From IMG/VR virus record IMGVR_UViG_3300042464_000712, positions 1-31,531 of that record: 31,531 nt of DNA; one strand, given 5' to 3'. The DNA is from a virus. Position 1 is the first letter of the stretch; each line of letters begins with the position of its first letter. The notes under the pieces are model-generated. The model was not told the DNA's origin and did not search any database. It worked only from the letters and a program-made list of their open reading frames with translations. This document shows, piece after piece, positions 16,547 to 24,183 of the stretch. A program made the position numbers and the translations under genes.

Positions 16547-16685
16547 TATTTTGTTCTCTTATTTTTTGTGCAAATTTGCCAATAAACCCATTATCACTAG
16601 GCCAACAAATTGTTGTCCAATTATATTGAAATTTTCTACAAAACAATAACCAAAAAAATAGTTCAGTATACTTAGATAAAAACAT
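16533..16685 (-). CDS. Possible small ORF between dCMP deaminase and nrdB
   Basis: This 50-residue frame starts at an ATG and ends inside the nrdB start region (13-base overlap). Its product is aromatic and protein-like (KYTELFFWLLFCRKF, then WPSDNGFIGKFAQKIREQ). It has no ribosome binding site. A competing 45-residue frame starts at 16696 with an ATG overlapping the deaminase stop by ATGA and ends at 16559. At most one is real, and neither is recognised. The 150-base gap is unusually long for this operon, which is the main reason to suspect a gene here. Confidence 0.35.
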   Translation of the reverse strand: MFLSKYTELFFWLLFCRKFQYNWTTICWPSDNGFIGKFAQKIREQNNDIR

Positions 16686-16692
16686 AGTAGCA

Positions 16693-17160
16693 TCATAATA
16701 CACCACTCAAAGTCTTAAGCCATGTTAAATCAGGATCTATTTTAAAAATTTTTATGTTGCTCATGCTAACAAATAAATCAAATCTTTTTTGTGCTTCTTC
16801 ATCGAATAAATGAGTTCCATGATCATTGATCATATAAATAGTTTTGATTCCTTCTTGCCATAGAGCTATGGTACAGTCGTTACAGCATTGACCAGTAACA
16901 TATGCTATTCCATCATCAGGACGAACAACACAATTAGAAAGAGCATTTCTTTCACTGTGGACCATCCAGGGATATTTATCTGGCCGATGCGTTGGAAGCT
17001 TAGAATCATCTAAGCCTCTTGGAAATCCATTATAGCCAACTCCTAAAATCCTGTTGTTCTGATCCGTGATAACACACCCGTGTTGAGTATGAATATCGTG
17101 ACTGCGTTGAGAAACTACTTTTGCCAGTCCTAAAAAATAGTCCGTCCAATTGGGTCTCAT
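16693..17160 (-). CDS. dCMP deaminase
   Basis: This 155-residue zinc enzyme converts dCMP to dUMP for thymidylate synthesis. It has the zinc and catalytic motif VHSERNAL (H68, E70) and GQCCNDCT with C93 and C96, plus the N-terminal GVGYNGFPRG (40-49) typical of dCMP deaminases and ComE-like proteins. AAAGGACAAA before the ATG is a good ribosome binding site. It heads the nrdB-nrdA-dut group, so all four would be made together. Confidence 0.92.
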   Translation of the reverse strand: MRPNWTDYFLGLAKVVSQRSHDIHTQHGCVITDQNNRILGVGYNGFPRGLDDSKLPTHRPDKYPWMVHSERNALSNCVVRPDDGIAYVTGQCCNDCTIALWQEGIKTIYMINDHGTHLFDEEAQKRFDLFVSMSNIKIFKIDPDLTWLKTLSGVL

Positions 17161-17246
17161 TTTGTCCTTTAGTAGAGATGTTGTTCTTCGTGTTTGGCTA
17201 TGATACTATCCGTCCTGTGATCAGTCAAGATCGCCGCACAAGCCGA

Positions 17247-17537
17247 TTAATCTCTGTATGGTATGATGCGTCTTCTTACAAAAAAGAGATTAATGAAGAA
17301 TCCACAAAATGCACTAAGCACATTACTTACATATAAAGGAGAATAATCAGATAAGGGGTTTAGTACAAACGTTATTGCTAAGCTGATCCAAAAACTAGAA
17401 CATTCATGACATAATAGTGGCTTATGAAGATACGGAATTTTTGCTATCCTGTTCCTTAAAGGAACCGATACTTCAGTATCGCTCCAAGCATAACAAACCC
17501 CTAGACACACCATCAGATAGCTCAATAAAGACATCAT
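17247..17537 (-). CDS. Small membrane protein, DUF1360-like
   Basis: In this 96-residue protein, a hydrophobic N-terminal segment (SLLSYLMVCLGVCYAW), a central CHECSSFWISLA motif (C43, C46) and further hydrophobic segments around 49-58 and 68-86 match the small DUF1360 membrane proteins found in phages and Gram-positive bacteria. It ends in a basic cytoplasmic-type tail (VRRRIIPYRD). Function is unknown. Its ATG overlaps the stop of the upstream gene by ATGA. Confidence 0.75.
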   Translation of the reverse strand: MMSLLSYLMVCLGVCYAWSDTEVSVPLRNRIAKIPYLHKPLLCHECSSFWISLAITFVLNPLSDYSPLYVSNVLSAFCGFFINLFFVRRRIIPYRD

Positions 17538-17941
17538 AGAAAGTATACCACCAAGGAGTCGTCTCTTTCTACAACACTAAAGCCGCGAAACATTTTTCCC
17601 ATAAGAGTAGCAGAAAAGCTCTGCCAAGATTCTTCGCCCTTAGGAATAACGAATACCTTACCGGTATATGTATTAGCAATTCTGCTAGAGATAATAGCCT
17701 GAATCTCTTGGTTGAGAACGTTTGCATCCTTTACATACTTGTCAAGTAGATCGGGATTTTGGTTGAGTTGATCTCCAAAAAACTTCATTACTCTACCACG
17801 ACAAGAACAATTAGGATTGCTCTTAAAGGTAACTAGATCGGCCAGGATATCTGGGAAATCAGTCTTGAGCTTTTCAAAGGTATCGTCATCTCTAACTATG
17901 ATTGGAAGAGCGTCATTAAAATTAGAAAGATTGATAATCAT
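17534..17941 (-). CDS. Phage protein of unknown function with CxC motif
   Basis: This 135-residue protein is not recognised. It shows NPNCSCRGRVMKFF (about 42-55) with a CSC pair, a helical middle with PDLLDKYVKDANVLNQEI, and a C-terminal beta-like half (GKVFVIPKGEESW, FSVVERDDSLVVYFL). A sigma-70-like promoter lies about 50 bases upstream, so it may be the first gene of the nucleotide-metabolism transcript. Confidence 0.68.
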   Translation of the reverse strand: MIINLSNFNDALPIIVRDDDTFEKLKTDFPDILADLVTFKSNPNCSCRGRVMKFFGDQLNQNPDLLDKYVKDANVLNQEIQAIISSRIANTYTGKVFVIPKGEESWQSFSATLMGKMFRGFSVVERDDSLVVYFL

Positions 17942-17989
17942 AAACGAACTTTCGTGTTAAAGAATGAAGTAATTGTGAAGCGTTGATAT

Positions 17990-18017
17990 ATTGTATTTGA
18001 GCGTCCGCCGTCAGCAA
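17990..18017 (-). promoter_or_regulatory. Candidate sigma-70-type promoter at the module boundary
   Basis: On the minus strand a -35-like TTGCTG (18012-18017) and a -10-like TACAAT (17990-17995) are 16 bases apart. They sit in the 99-base gap between the sugar genes and the nucleotide genes. The spacer is unusually GC-rich for this window. The -35 matches only three of six bases, so confidence is modest. Confidence 0.4.
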
Positions 18018-18040
18018 GATTCCACTTTTTATTTTTGAGA

Positions 18041-18853
18041 CTATAGCAAAGAATCTAGGGTTTGTTTGTAGATTTGGTCATATTCCATTTTCATATGCTC
18101 TTTAAAGTCTTTGGTGTTATGCTTCTGAAGAAACGCCCCATATAAATCAGCGTTATTATGAGAAGCCAATTGTTGATGCTGCGAGCAGTGGAGATTATAT
18201 TTAATTTCAAACCCATTAATCATGCAGTAGATAAAAAGGGCTCTCTCGTGAACGTAAGAACCTAGAGGATCACTCTTAAAGAGTTTTGCCATAGGGGTGA
18301 ACCAGTCCACAAAAGAGTCTAGAGTCTTAGAGCTTAGTAATATGTTGGTAGATATTGGCCAATACATACTGTGTTTTAATTGGGTCTCTAATAAGTTTTC
18401 TAAGTCGATATTATGGATTTTTTTAAGAGCAATTTCTAACCATGGTGTGCTTTTATGAAAAACATAATGGTGAACTAAGGTATGAGCATATCCTACTACG
18501 CTAGTGTTGAGTGGACAATAGCACAGATTAGATGAGTGAAAATTATCAAAGATATCAAGATCATATTCTAATAAGCAAATATTATTATTTTGATAAAGAC
18601 CGTTTTTTACTACAGCATACCAAGCAGTAAAGCTGCATAGATAAGGATATTCTTCTAAATTATATATTAAATTTCGACAAATAATAGTTTCATAATCTAA
18701 GAGATTAAGCTTATTGGTTTTTCCATTTCCAACAAATAAGAACTTATAATTAGGAAGAGCCCCAAAAATATTTCTATCTATTTGTTGATTAATAATGTCT
18801 TGGTCATGACAAACTATAAAATAATCTATCTTATTACTACCAATAAGATCCAT
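18041..18853 (-). CDS. Glycosyltransferase-like protein, family uncertain
   Basis: The start is placed at the ATG at 18851-18853, which follows AGGAAT by nine bases. An upstream ATG at 18913 would overlap the previous gene by 77 bases with no such site. The 270-residue product starts with a strand YFIVCHDQDIIN, has LFVGNG, then CLLEYDLDIFDN, which resembles a GT-A metal-binding DxD region. Later parts are Tyr/His-rich. No family was confirmed. It is the last of four genes (21690-18041) that overlap or abut and probably act on the same sugar or lipid. Confidence 0.6.
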   Translation of the reverse strand: MDLIGSNKIDYFIVCHDQDIINQQIDRNIFGALPNYKFLFVGNGKTNKLNLLDYETIICRNLIYNLEEYPYLCSFTAWYAVVKNGLYQNNNICLLEYDLDIFDNFHSSNLCYCPLNTSVVGYAHTLVHHYVFHKSTPWLEIALKKIHNIDLENLLETQLKHSMYWPISTNILLSSKTLDSFVDWFTPMAKLFKSDPLGSYVHERALFIYCMINGFEIKYNLHCSQHQQLASHNNADLYGAFLQKHNTKDFKEHMKMEYDQIYKQTLDSLL

Positions 18854-19682
18854 TTTCAATATTCCTATATGACTCTGGTGTTTCTTCTGGGAGTGGCCTA
18901 GTCCAGTATTCATTAATAAAGTTTTTAGAGCCGTGTCTATTATATTGCGCCCATCTATTTCCCATTATGCCAAATAATAATTGGAGTGCTCCGCCCATAT
19001 GAATAGCTGTTTTATTCAAATGTTTTTTAATGTGGGCCCCTAACGGAAGACCAAATGCCCCACACCCAATGAGAGCAACATCAAAATCTATATTATTAAT
19101 TTCATCTTGCATTGTATATAAACTATCAAACCAGTCATAATTCATATTATTGCCAATATTTTGAATGGCCTTCATTGTTATTAATTCAAATTCTGGTAAA
19201 ATATTAGTGCCAACAAATAAGTGTTCTCTATTCTTATAGTTCTGCTCTATGCTTTTTTGAAATGGATGTATAACTAATACTTTTTTGTCTTTTAGTGCTT
19301 CGCTCCAAGGGTTTTGAGGAAAATGATATGATTCTAATCCCCATAAATAAAAGGGTATAGCATTAGGACAATAGTTAGCAATAAGACGACTATAATTAGG
19401 AGTACAACCAATAAACGCCACGAGATCTAATGACTTAATACAGTCGCTATATTTTTTACTAAAAGCATAAAGATAATCCTGATCATTAGGATAAATCCCA
19501 GCAGGAGAACGAGAGTTTTGCACCATCTGATTGGTACAGGCTTTATTGTCTAGCAACATAGTACATACAATATCACACTCTGTTACGCCCGATCTGCCAA
19601 CAAAAAATATTTCTTTTTTCTCAAGACGTTCTTTAATTAAATTATTGCCCTCTATTTCTCTTAAAATATTGATAGTAGTCAT
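18837..19682 (-). CDS. Possible GT-D-fold glycosyltransferase
   Basis: In this 281-residue protein, an N-terminal FFVGRSGVTECDIV segment (26-39) and a late segment with GCGAFGLPLGAHI followed by AIHMGGALQLLFG (about 207-235) resemble GT-D-fold glycosyltransferase domains, which carry an R.G..E segment near the start and a Gly-rich 'GA.G..la..i...gk.aih.Gg' segment near the end. If right, it would transfer a sugar during glycan assembly. Its ATG overlaps the upstream stop by ATGA. The assignment is from memory of motifs only. Confidence 0.6.
   Translation of the reverse strand: MTTINILREIEGNNLIKERLEKKEIFFVGRSGVTECDIVCTMLLDNKACTNQMVQNSRSPAGIYPNDQDYLYAFSKKYSDCIKSLDLVAFIGCTPNYSRLIANYCPNAIPFYLWGLESYHFPQNPWSEALKDKKVLVIHPFQKSIEQNYKNREHLFVGTNILPEFELITMKAIQNIGNNMNYDWFDSLYTMQDEINNIDFDVALIGCGAFGLPLGAHIKKHLNKTAIHMGGALQLLFGIMGNRWAQYNRHGSKNFINEYWTRPLPEETPESYRNIENGSYW
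18861..18866 (-). promoter_or_regulatory. Ribosome binding site AGGAAT deciding the start
   Basis: It lies about seven bases before the ATG at 18853, inside the end of the preceding gene, and supports the downstream start. Confidence 0.5.
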
Positions 19683-21007
19683 AATATGGTTTTATTTTGA
19701 TTGTTTATTAAAAGAGTTATCCAATTAAAGAACTCATCCTGTACATTCATAATACTTGTTGGTTGAGAGGGGTCAATTGGTATTTCTATAACATTTGTTG
19801 GCTTAGTTAGCTTGCCAAAAAAAGCCTCTTTACAGTCATATGTAGAAAGCAATCTTCCCATAGAATAAAAATCATCCGGGAATACTCTTCCTTTAGCCAT
19901 AGTAAATAATGGTATATTATACAAGCATGGTATATTACATCCAGAACAATTAGTTCCAACAACGCCCATACAATAGTTTTGATAAAAACAAGCCTGTTTT
20001 TCAACTGAATATGCTATTAATACTTCTTCTCCATCAACAGATTTAGCCATATTAATTTCACTATCTGTACATGCTACAATAATAGGATATAGTCCTCTTT
20101 TTTTAATTAGAGCACAAACATCTTTTAATTGTGCCGCAGAAGCCAAACCCGCCCTACGAGTATTATCTGAGTGTATTAAGACCGCAATATATTTTTTATT
20201 TAAAACTATACCATTAGAATTTTTAAGTAAGATTTTATTGTTTTGAAATAAATCTTTAATAATGTCTGTACCATAGATACTTGGAAATGTATTTTTAGAA
20301 ATGCATCTGGTTAATGATTGATATTTATCAAGTTCGATATTTATACTATTATTGAGGATTACTGATTTTGAGATATGGCGTATATTATGCATCCCATGGT
20401 TCCATGTGAATATTGGGGACCAATCAACATACCATATTTCATCAAGACCCATAATTTTATTAAAAGGCTTGACAAAAAATTTGGTCTTTTGATCTAATAT
20501 TAAAATGTTATAGGTATCTTTAGATATTTCTTTTTGTGTATGTTCTTTAATTCTTACTATCGCTCTTAAGCAGTCTTGGAAGTGCTCCGTGCAGATAGCA
20601 TTAGCGATATAGATTGTTTGTGGCTGTTTATTGGATAGTTTTATTTTTTCTAATCTAGTAATATCGTGATTTGTTTTCATGCTCTCTATACTATGACGAA
20701 AAAACTCACGAGCTTTAATTCTAACTTCTGATACATAGTCCCCTTTAGCACTTGGGGCGAGTTGTTCGTTTCCTGTCCAGGCCCCTTCTGAATTAATAGT
20801 TCCAATATATCTATTAAGGGACCACTTATAATTACCACAGCCATGTCTATTAAAATTGTCTGTAAAATCCCAAAATAGATTTTCTAAAAAGCAATGTACG
20901 GAATCACAATGAACGCACTTATAAGAGAATTCTGATCCTATAAATAGAATTTTTTGATGATCTTCCTTTTGGCAATTAGGGCATTTAAAGGTGGTTAAAG
21001 TTAACAT
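19679..21007 (-). CDS. Zinc-ribbon plus putative GT-B-like protein, function uncertain
   Basis: This 442-residue protein has an N-terminal zinc ribbon with CPNC (9-12) and CVHC (31-34). The rest resembles a two-domain GT-B fold: ILILDQKTKFFVKPFNKIMGLDEIW and, in the second half, AVLIHSDNTRRAGLASAAQLKDVCALIKKR with a following IIVACTDSE, a GT9/fucosyltransferase-like arrangement in which a donor-binding half follows a short strand. A CSGCNIPC segment and NIPLFTM follow. It could transfer a sugar. The zinc ribbon at the start is unusual for a glycosyltransferase. Confidence 0.55.
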   Translation of the reverse strand: MLTLTTFKCPNCQKEDHQKILFIGSEFSYKCVHCDSVHCFLENLFWDFTDNFNRHGCGNYKWSLNRYIGTINSEGAWTGNEQLAPSAKGDYVSEVRIKAREFFRHSIESMKTNHDITRLEKIKLSNKQPQTIYIANAICTEHFQDCLRAIVRIKEHTQKEISKDTYNILILDQKTKFFVKPFNKIMGLDEIWYVDWSPIFTWNHGMHNIRHISKSVILNNSINIELDKYQSLTRCISKNTFPSIYGTDIIKDLFQNNKILLKNSNGIVLNKKYIAVLIHSDNTRRAGLASAAQLKDVCALIKKRGLYPIIVACTDSEINMAKSVDGEEVLIAYSVEKQACFYQNYCMGVVGTNCSGCNIPCLYNIPLFTMAKGRVFPDDFYSMGRLLSTYDCKEAFFGKLTKPTNVIEIPIDPSQPTSIMNVQDEFFNWITLLINNQNKTIL

Positions 21008-21690
21008 TTATTTTTAGCAGCAAACTCTAAACTTTTAATAGTGTCTGATAAGTTTTGTGTTGAGGAGTTATTATTGGTGTCTATAAAGTATTGAGCAATA
21101 GCTTCTAGAGTATTTTTTGATAAGTGCCAAGGGCTAGATATGGACTTTATATTATTAGTATTTTCAGTTATACAAAGAGACTCTTCTGATATAATTGTGT
21201 TTAAATCAATATATTGGGTCTTATTGTTTATTAGAGAAGGCTGAACCACCTCATCAAAATACATTTTTTTTCTCTCTTGAATTCTAGATCTCATGGATGT
21301 AGCACCTATATTGTGGTACATTTCTGATCTATGCCAAGCCGCAGGAGTATCAAAAATCATCATATTCACATTTAGAGAAGATAAATTAAGTAGAATTTCT
21401 CTCCATATTTTAAATAGAATAGAAGTTTTTTCGCATAATACTGCCGAGTTTGACCAAGCTGTTAGTACTATTATGTTGGATGGTCTTAAAGCAGAGAATA
21501 GGTAGGTGGTTCCGCACCTTCCCCATTTAACATCAAAAAAGTGATAGTTTTTATGGTTTTTCTTGAAAATCTCTTTTATCTCTAGAAGATAACAATATCC
21601 AACACCCAGAGTAAAATTACCTTCTAGTCCAACAACCTCATCCCAGTCTGAAGATGTTTTAAATTCATTGGTTAAGCTGTCATATTTCAT
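21001..21690 (-). CDS. Possible SGNH-type hydrolase/acyl-modifying protein
   Basis: This 229-residue protein is weakly reminiscent of SGNH hydrolases: a mid strand VLTAWSNSA, IFDTPAAWH and a C-terminal SPWHLSKNTLEAIAQYF that fits the 'DxxH' catalytic block position, though Asp is replaced by Pro-Trp. The GDS-like nucleophile is not clear (GNFTLGVGY at about 24-32 is a candidate). It may add or remove acyl groups on a sugar. It overlaps the next gene. Low confidence in function, higher that it is a real gene. Confidence 0.5.
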   Translation of the reverse strand: MKYDSLTNEFKTSSDWDEVVGLEGNFTLGVGYCYLLEIKEIFKKNHKNYHFFDVKWGRCGTTYLFSALRPSNIIVLTAWSNSAVLCEKTSILFKIWREILLNLSSLNVNMMIFDTPAAWHRSEMYHNIGATSMRSRIQERKKMYFDEVVQPSLINNKTQYIDLNTIISEESLCITENTNNIKSISSPWHLSKNTLEAIAQYFIDTNNNSSTQNLSDTIKSLEFAAKNKC

Positions 21691-21776
21691 GTGATATTCT
21701 CTATGTAGTTTTTAATATAGTGATTATTAAAATCGGACGATAAAGTTACGAAACTTTCCATTTTTACCTCTTTTTC

Positions 21777-22355
21777 TTAAATATGTACATACCAGCAAGA
21801 TATTGATTTTTCAAAAACTTGGGCAGAATGACCGAAAATCTCTTCAACCGCAGTTGAAACCCCTTTTTCTTGATAATCATGTCCTGAGACGATTCCTCCT
21901 TTTTTAATTTTAGGCAACCATGCTTCTATATCTTTTTTTACATAATCGTACCAGTGGTTTCCGTCTATAAAAACAAAATCTAATGATTCGTTTTCAAACA
22001 ATGATGCGGCAGCAGAACTATCACTTTTTATAAGTTCAACAAAATGATTACATCCAACTTTATTTAATCTATTGACAACGAAATTATACTTGTATTCACC
22101 AAGTTTTTTTAATCTATCTTCGTCAGACAAACCTTTTGTGTCATACAAAGATTCAATTTCTTCTTTGCCTGCCCAGGTGTCAAATAAATCTACTCCGTAA
22201 ATTTTTACACCATCTTTGCTTTTGATTTTTTGCGCTAAAAAACTAATTGACAAGCCAAAAAACACACCAACTTCAACAAAAGTTTTAAAATTTTGTTTTG
22301 ATATGAATTCGTAAAAGCTAGAATAGTTGAAATAATTAGGTTCATTTTTTACCAT
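21777..22355 (-). CDS. SAM-dependent methyltransferase (Methyltransf_24-like)
   Basis: The start is at the ATG at 22353-22355 because AGAGG (22364-22368) lies eight bases before it; the GTG nine bases upstream is less likely. The 192-residue product has motif I VEVGVFFGLS, an acidic strand-end VYGVDLF-like region (IYGVDLFDTW) and FVFIDGNHWYDYVKKD followed by KKGGIVSGHDY, all typical of the small class I methyltransferases of phage sugar clusters. The target could be a sugar or amino acid. Confidence 0.85.
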   Translation of the reverse strand: MVKNEPNYFNYSSFYEFISKQNFKTFVEVGVFFGLSISFLAQKIKSKDGVKIYGVDLFDTWAGKEEIESLYDTKGLSDEDRLKKLGEYKYNFVVNRLNKVGCNHFVELIKSDSSAAASLFENESLDFVFIDGNHWYDYVKKDIEAWLPKIKKGGIVSGHDYQEKGVSTAVEEIFGHSAQVFEKSISCWYVHI

Positions 22356-22363
22356 TGGCAACA

Positions 22364-22368
22364 CCTCT
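22364..22368 (-). promoter_or_regulatory. Ribosome binding site AGAGG deciding the start
   Basis: It lies eight bases before the ATG at 22355 and argues for that ATG over the GTG at 22364. Confidence 0.6.
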
Positions 22369-22404
22369 TTTCTTGATTTATATATTAAGCCTACTTTTAT
22401 TATC

Positions 22405-23235
22405 CTATACTTCCTTGTAGTTTTTAATCACACCGTTACAGAAATCATTTAAATGCGTATTTATATCAAGAACTTTAGAGCCTCCGCCATAATGAACCCA
22501 ATAAAAATCTTCCGGTGCGGAGTTTGGGTCATGTGGATTTTTCAAATAAAATAGGAGAGAAGAGTCAATACCTTTAACTATCAGATTACTATTTTTGGAT
22601 GGAAGATATTCGGTCTTTATTAGTTTTGATAATGCAAAAGCCAATAATTCATCATATGAATTCCTATCCATTTGCTTTTCGTAGTTAATTAGCGATTGAG
22701 ATTTTAGAGCATATACTACTCCCAAACACCATTTTTTTTGTTTTTCAACAGACCATTCTATAAGTTCTTCAATAGTAAAACCCCAAACTTTGTAAAAGTC
22801 ATTTGGATCCCATTGTTTTGTGCTTTTTATAATTTTTTCTTTAGCATCGAAGGAGCCACCGTCTCCGACCAACATTTCCGATTCTCCCAACATATCTTTT
22901 ACAGCTGAGTTAAAATCAACTTTGCCAAACAAATACATGTCGGAATCAACCCAGCAAATAATTTCTTCTGGATGTTCTTTTGCAACTTCAATGCACTTCG
23001 TAAATTTTTGCAAGTTTGAACTTGTTCTCCAAACTTTTACTCCTATATTATTCAAAAAATCCAAGTATTTAGATTCTTGTATATCTGATATTACATAGAT
23101 ATCTTGTGGAAGCAGCCCGCCATTTTTAATCAGTGAAACAGCGTGGGCCGCCGCAAACATCGGATAACGATATTGTCTTTCAAAGGGCGGTTCTTGGATC
23201 CACCCGGTCCATCTTGCAATCATCACTATTTTCAT
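22405..23235 (-). CDS. GT-A-type glycosyltransferase
   Basis: This 276-residue protein contains a WVDSDMYLF segment (95-103) carrying the D97-S98-D99 metal-binding motif of GT-A enzymes, preceded by YVISDI and followed by LVGDGGSFDAKE. The start KIVMIARWTGW is a beta strand. It transfers a sugar from a nucleotide donor. A clean AAGGAATAAAT precedes its ATG. It lies among methyltransferases and glycosyltransferases of the cassette. Confidence 0.75.
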   Translation of the reverse strand: MKIVMIARWTGWIQEPPFERQYRYPMFAAAHAVSLIKNGGLLPQDIYVISDIQESKYLDFLNNIGVKVWRTSSNLQKFTKCIEVAKEHPEEIICWVDSDMYLFGKVDFNSAVKDMLGESEMLVGDGGSFDAKEKIIKSTKQWDPNDFYKVWGFTIEELIEWSVEKQKKWCLGVVYALKSQSLINYEKQMDRNSYDELLAFALSKLIKTEYLPSKNSNLIVKGIDSSLLFYLKNPHDPNSAPEDFYWVHYGGGSKVLDINTHLNDFCNGVIKNYKEV

Positions 23236-23244
23236 ATTTATTCC

Positions 23245-23358
23245 TTAATTAAACCTATCAATTAGCCATTTTTCAGACCTACTATTACTTGAGGGACCAA
23301 TTAAATTACACCTAACTAAACTCTTTTTTCCAGCACATATCTGTGTATTAGTTCTCAT
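23245..23358 (-). pseudogene. Short ORF, possible C-terminal remnant of an SDR (RmlD-like) gene
   Basis: In this 37-residue frame, SLVRCNLIGP followed by SEKWLIDRF resembles the C-terminal region of dTDP-4-dehydrorhamnose reductase-type SDRs (xxRxSxIGP...WL). There is no upstream Rossmann part, so it looks like the tail of a deleted gene whose first ATG (23358) overlaps the end of the preceding glycosyltransferase gene. It could also be a chance small ORF. Confidence 0.35.
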
Positions 23359-23977
23359 AAGAACGATAAGGGCTTTGAGTATATTTTTTGTTTTGTCTCC
23401 AGTCAACATGTATTAAATCTATATGTTCAAACAAATTAACGATAACAACGCCAGATTTTTCGGCATTTTTTCTAAAATGATTTTCGCAATGAAGAACTCC
23501 CAAGTTCCAATCTTTGTTAAAATCATAACTTATTTTTTTGTACACCCAAGCATCTTGTGAACAAATAGTAGATATGTGTTTTTTATTGTCTGGGTTGTGA
23601 TCTGCTGCTGATGGCACTATATTACCATCTTTGGTCAAATCTTTTCTTGTCAATAAGTACAGTGTTTCTTCCCATTCGTTTATTTTATCCAAAAAACACA
23701 ATGATTCATCAAAATAAACATCAGAATTAGATAGTATTTTTATATCTTCTGGATATTCTTTATCAGCATAGTCCATCCACATTTTATAAGAAAGTCTTGT
23801 TTGTATTGGAACAACAATCAACTTTTTATTGAAAATTGTGTCAAATTCGCAATTATCAGTAAATAGAACTAGTTTGTCTATTCTTTCATTAGAAAGGTTT
23901 TGATATAAACAGTAAAGATTGTAAGTTAGAATTTCGGGTGTGGCTTTGAACCACTGGGTGAATAGTATTTTATTCAT
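23348..23977 (-). CDS. Putative GT-A glycosyltransferase
   Basis: The start is at the ATG at 23975-23977 with GAGG (23983-23986) five bases before it; an upstream ATG at 23992 has none. The 209-residue product starts with KILFTQWF and has LFTDNCEFD and ILSNSDVYFDESL (about 81-93), a metal-binding DxD-like NSDVYFD. Later CSQDAWVYKK and WNLGVLHCEN are found in related polysaccharide enzymes. Its start sits on the remains of a broken methyltransferase gene. Confidence 0.68.
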   Translation of the reverse strand: MNKILFTQWFKATPEILTYNLYCLYQNLSNERIDKLVLFTDNCEFDTIFNKKLIVVPIQTRLSYKMWMDYADKEYPEDIKILSNSDVYFDESLCFLDKINEWEETLYLLTRKDLTKDGNIVPSAADHNPDNKKHISTICSQDAWVYKKISYDFNKDWNLGVLHCENHFRKNAEKSGVVIVNLFEHIDLIHVDWRQNKKYTQSPYRSYEN

Positions 23978-24103
23978 TAAGTCCTCGTGCATACAACTAT
24001 GTCAGCAGGTTCGGGGATGGTTTCTTTTCCGGGCATTCCTGGGTCGTACTCGCATATAGGGAACGGCTTTTCTAACCATTTCTATATTCTGTGTGTTGCT
24101 CAT
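23977..24103 (-). pseudogene. Remnant of a methyltransferase gene, frameshifted and truncated
   Basis: Reading the minus strand from the ATG at 24103 gives MSNTQNIE. After a one-base shift near 24080 the frame continues as WLEKPFPICEYDPGMPGK, then EPADIVVCT, and stops at 23977. The second part closely resembles phage methyltransferases with 'CEYDPxxPGK...EPADLVVCTDVLEH'. The rest (DVLEH and everything downstream) is missing. Thus a one-base insertion plus a C-terminal deletion has killed the gene. Recognition is from pattern memory; a database search would settle it. Confidence 0.55.
23983..23986 (-). promoter_or_regulatory. Ribosome binding site GAGG
   Basis: GAGG five bases before the ATG at 23977 decides that start. 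It lies inside the broken methyltransferase frame, so gene debris is reused as a translation leader. Confidence 0.6.
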
Positions 24104-24183
24104 GCTTACTCTCTATAAAATTCAGATGTAGATAAACCACGTTTCACATCTACTCCTTTGACTTTGGTCTAATTTAAATTTTT

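Noticed and set aside
24118-24170. 13-codon GTG frame after AAAGGAG just downstream of the neuA stop
   Set aside because: The ribosome site is good but the peptide is too short to recognise; it may be debris of an earlier gene or a leader.
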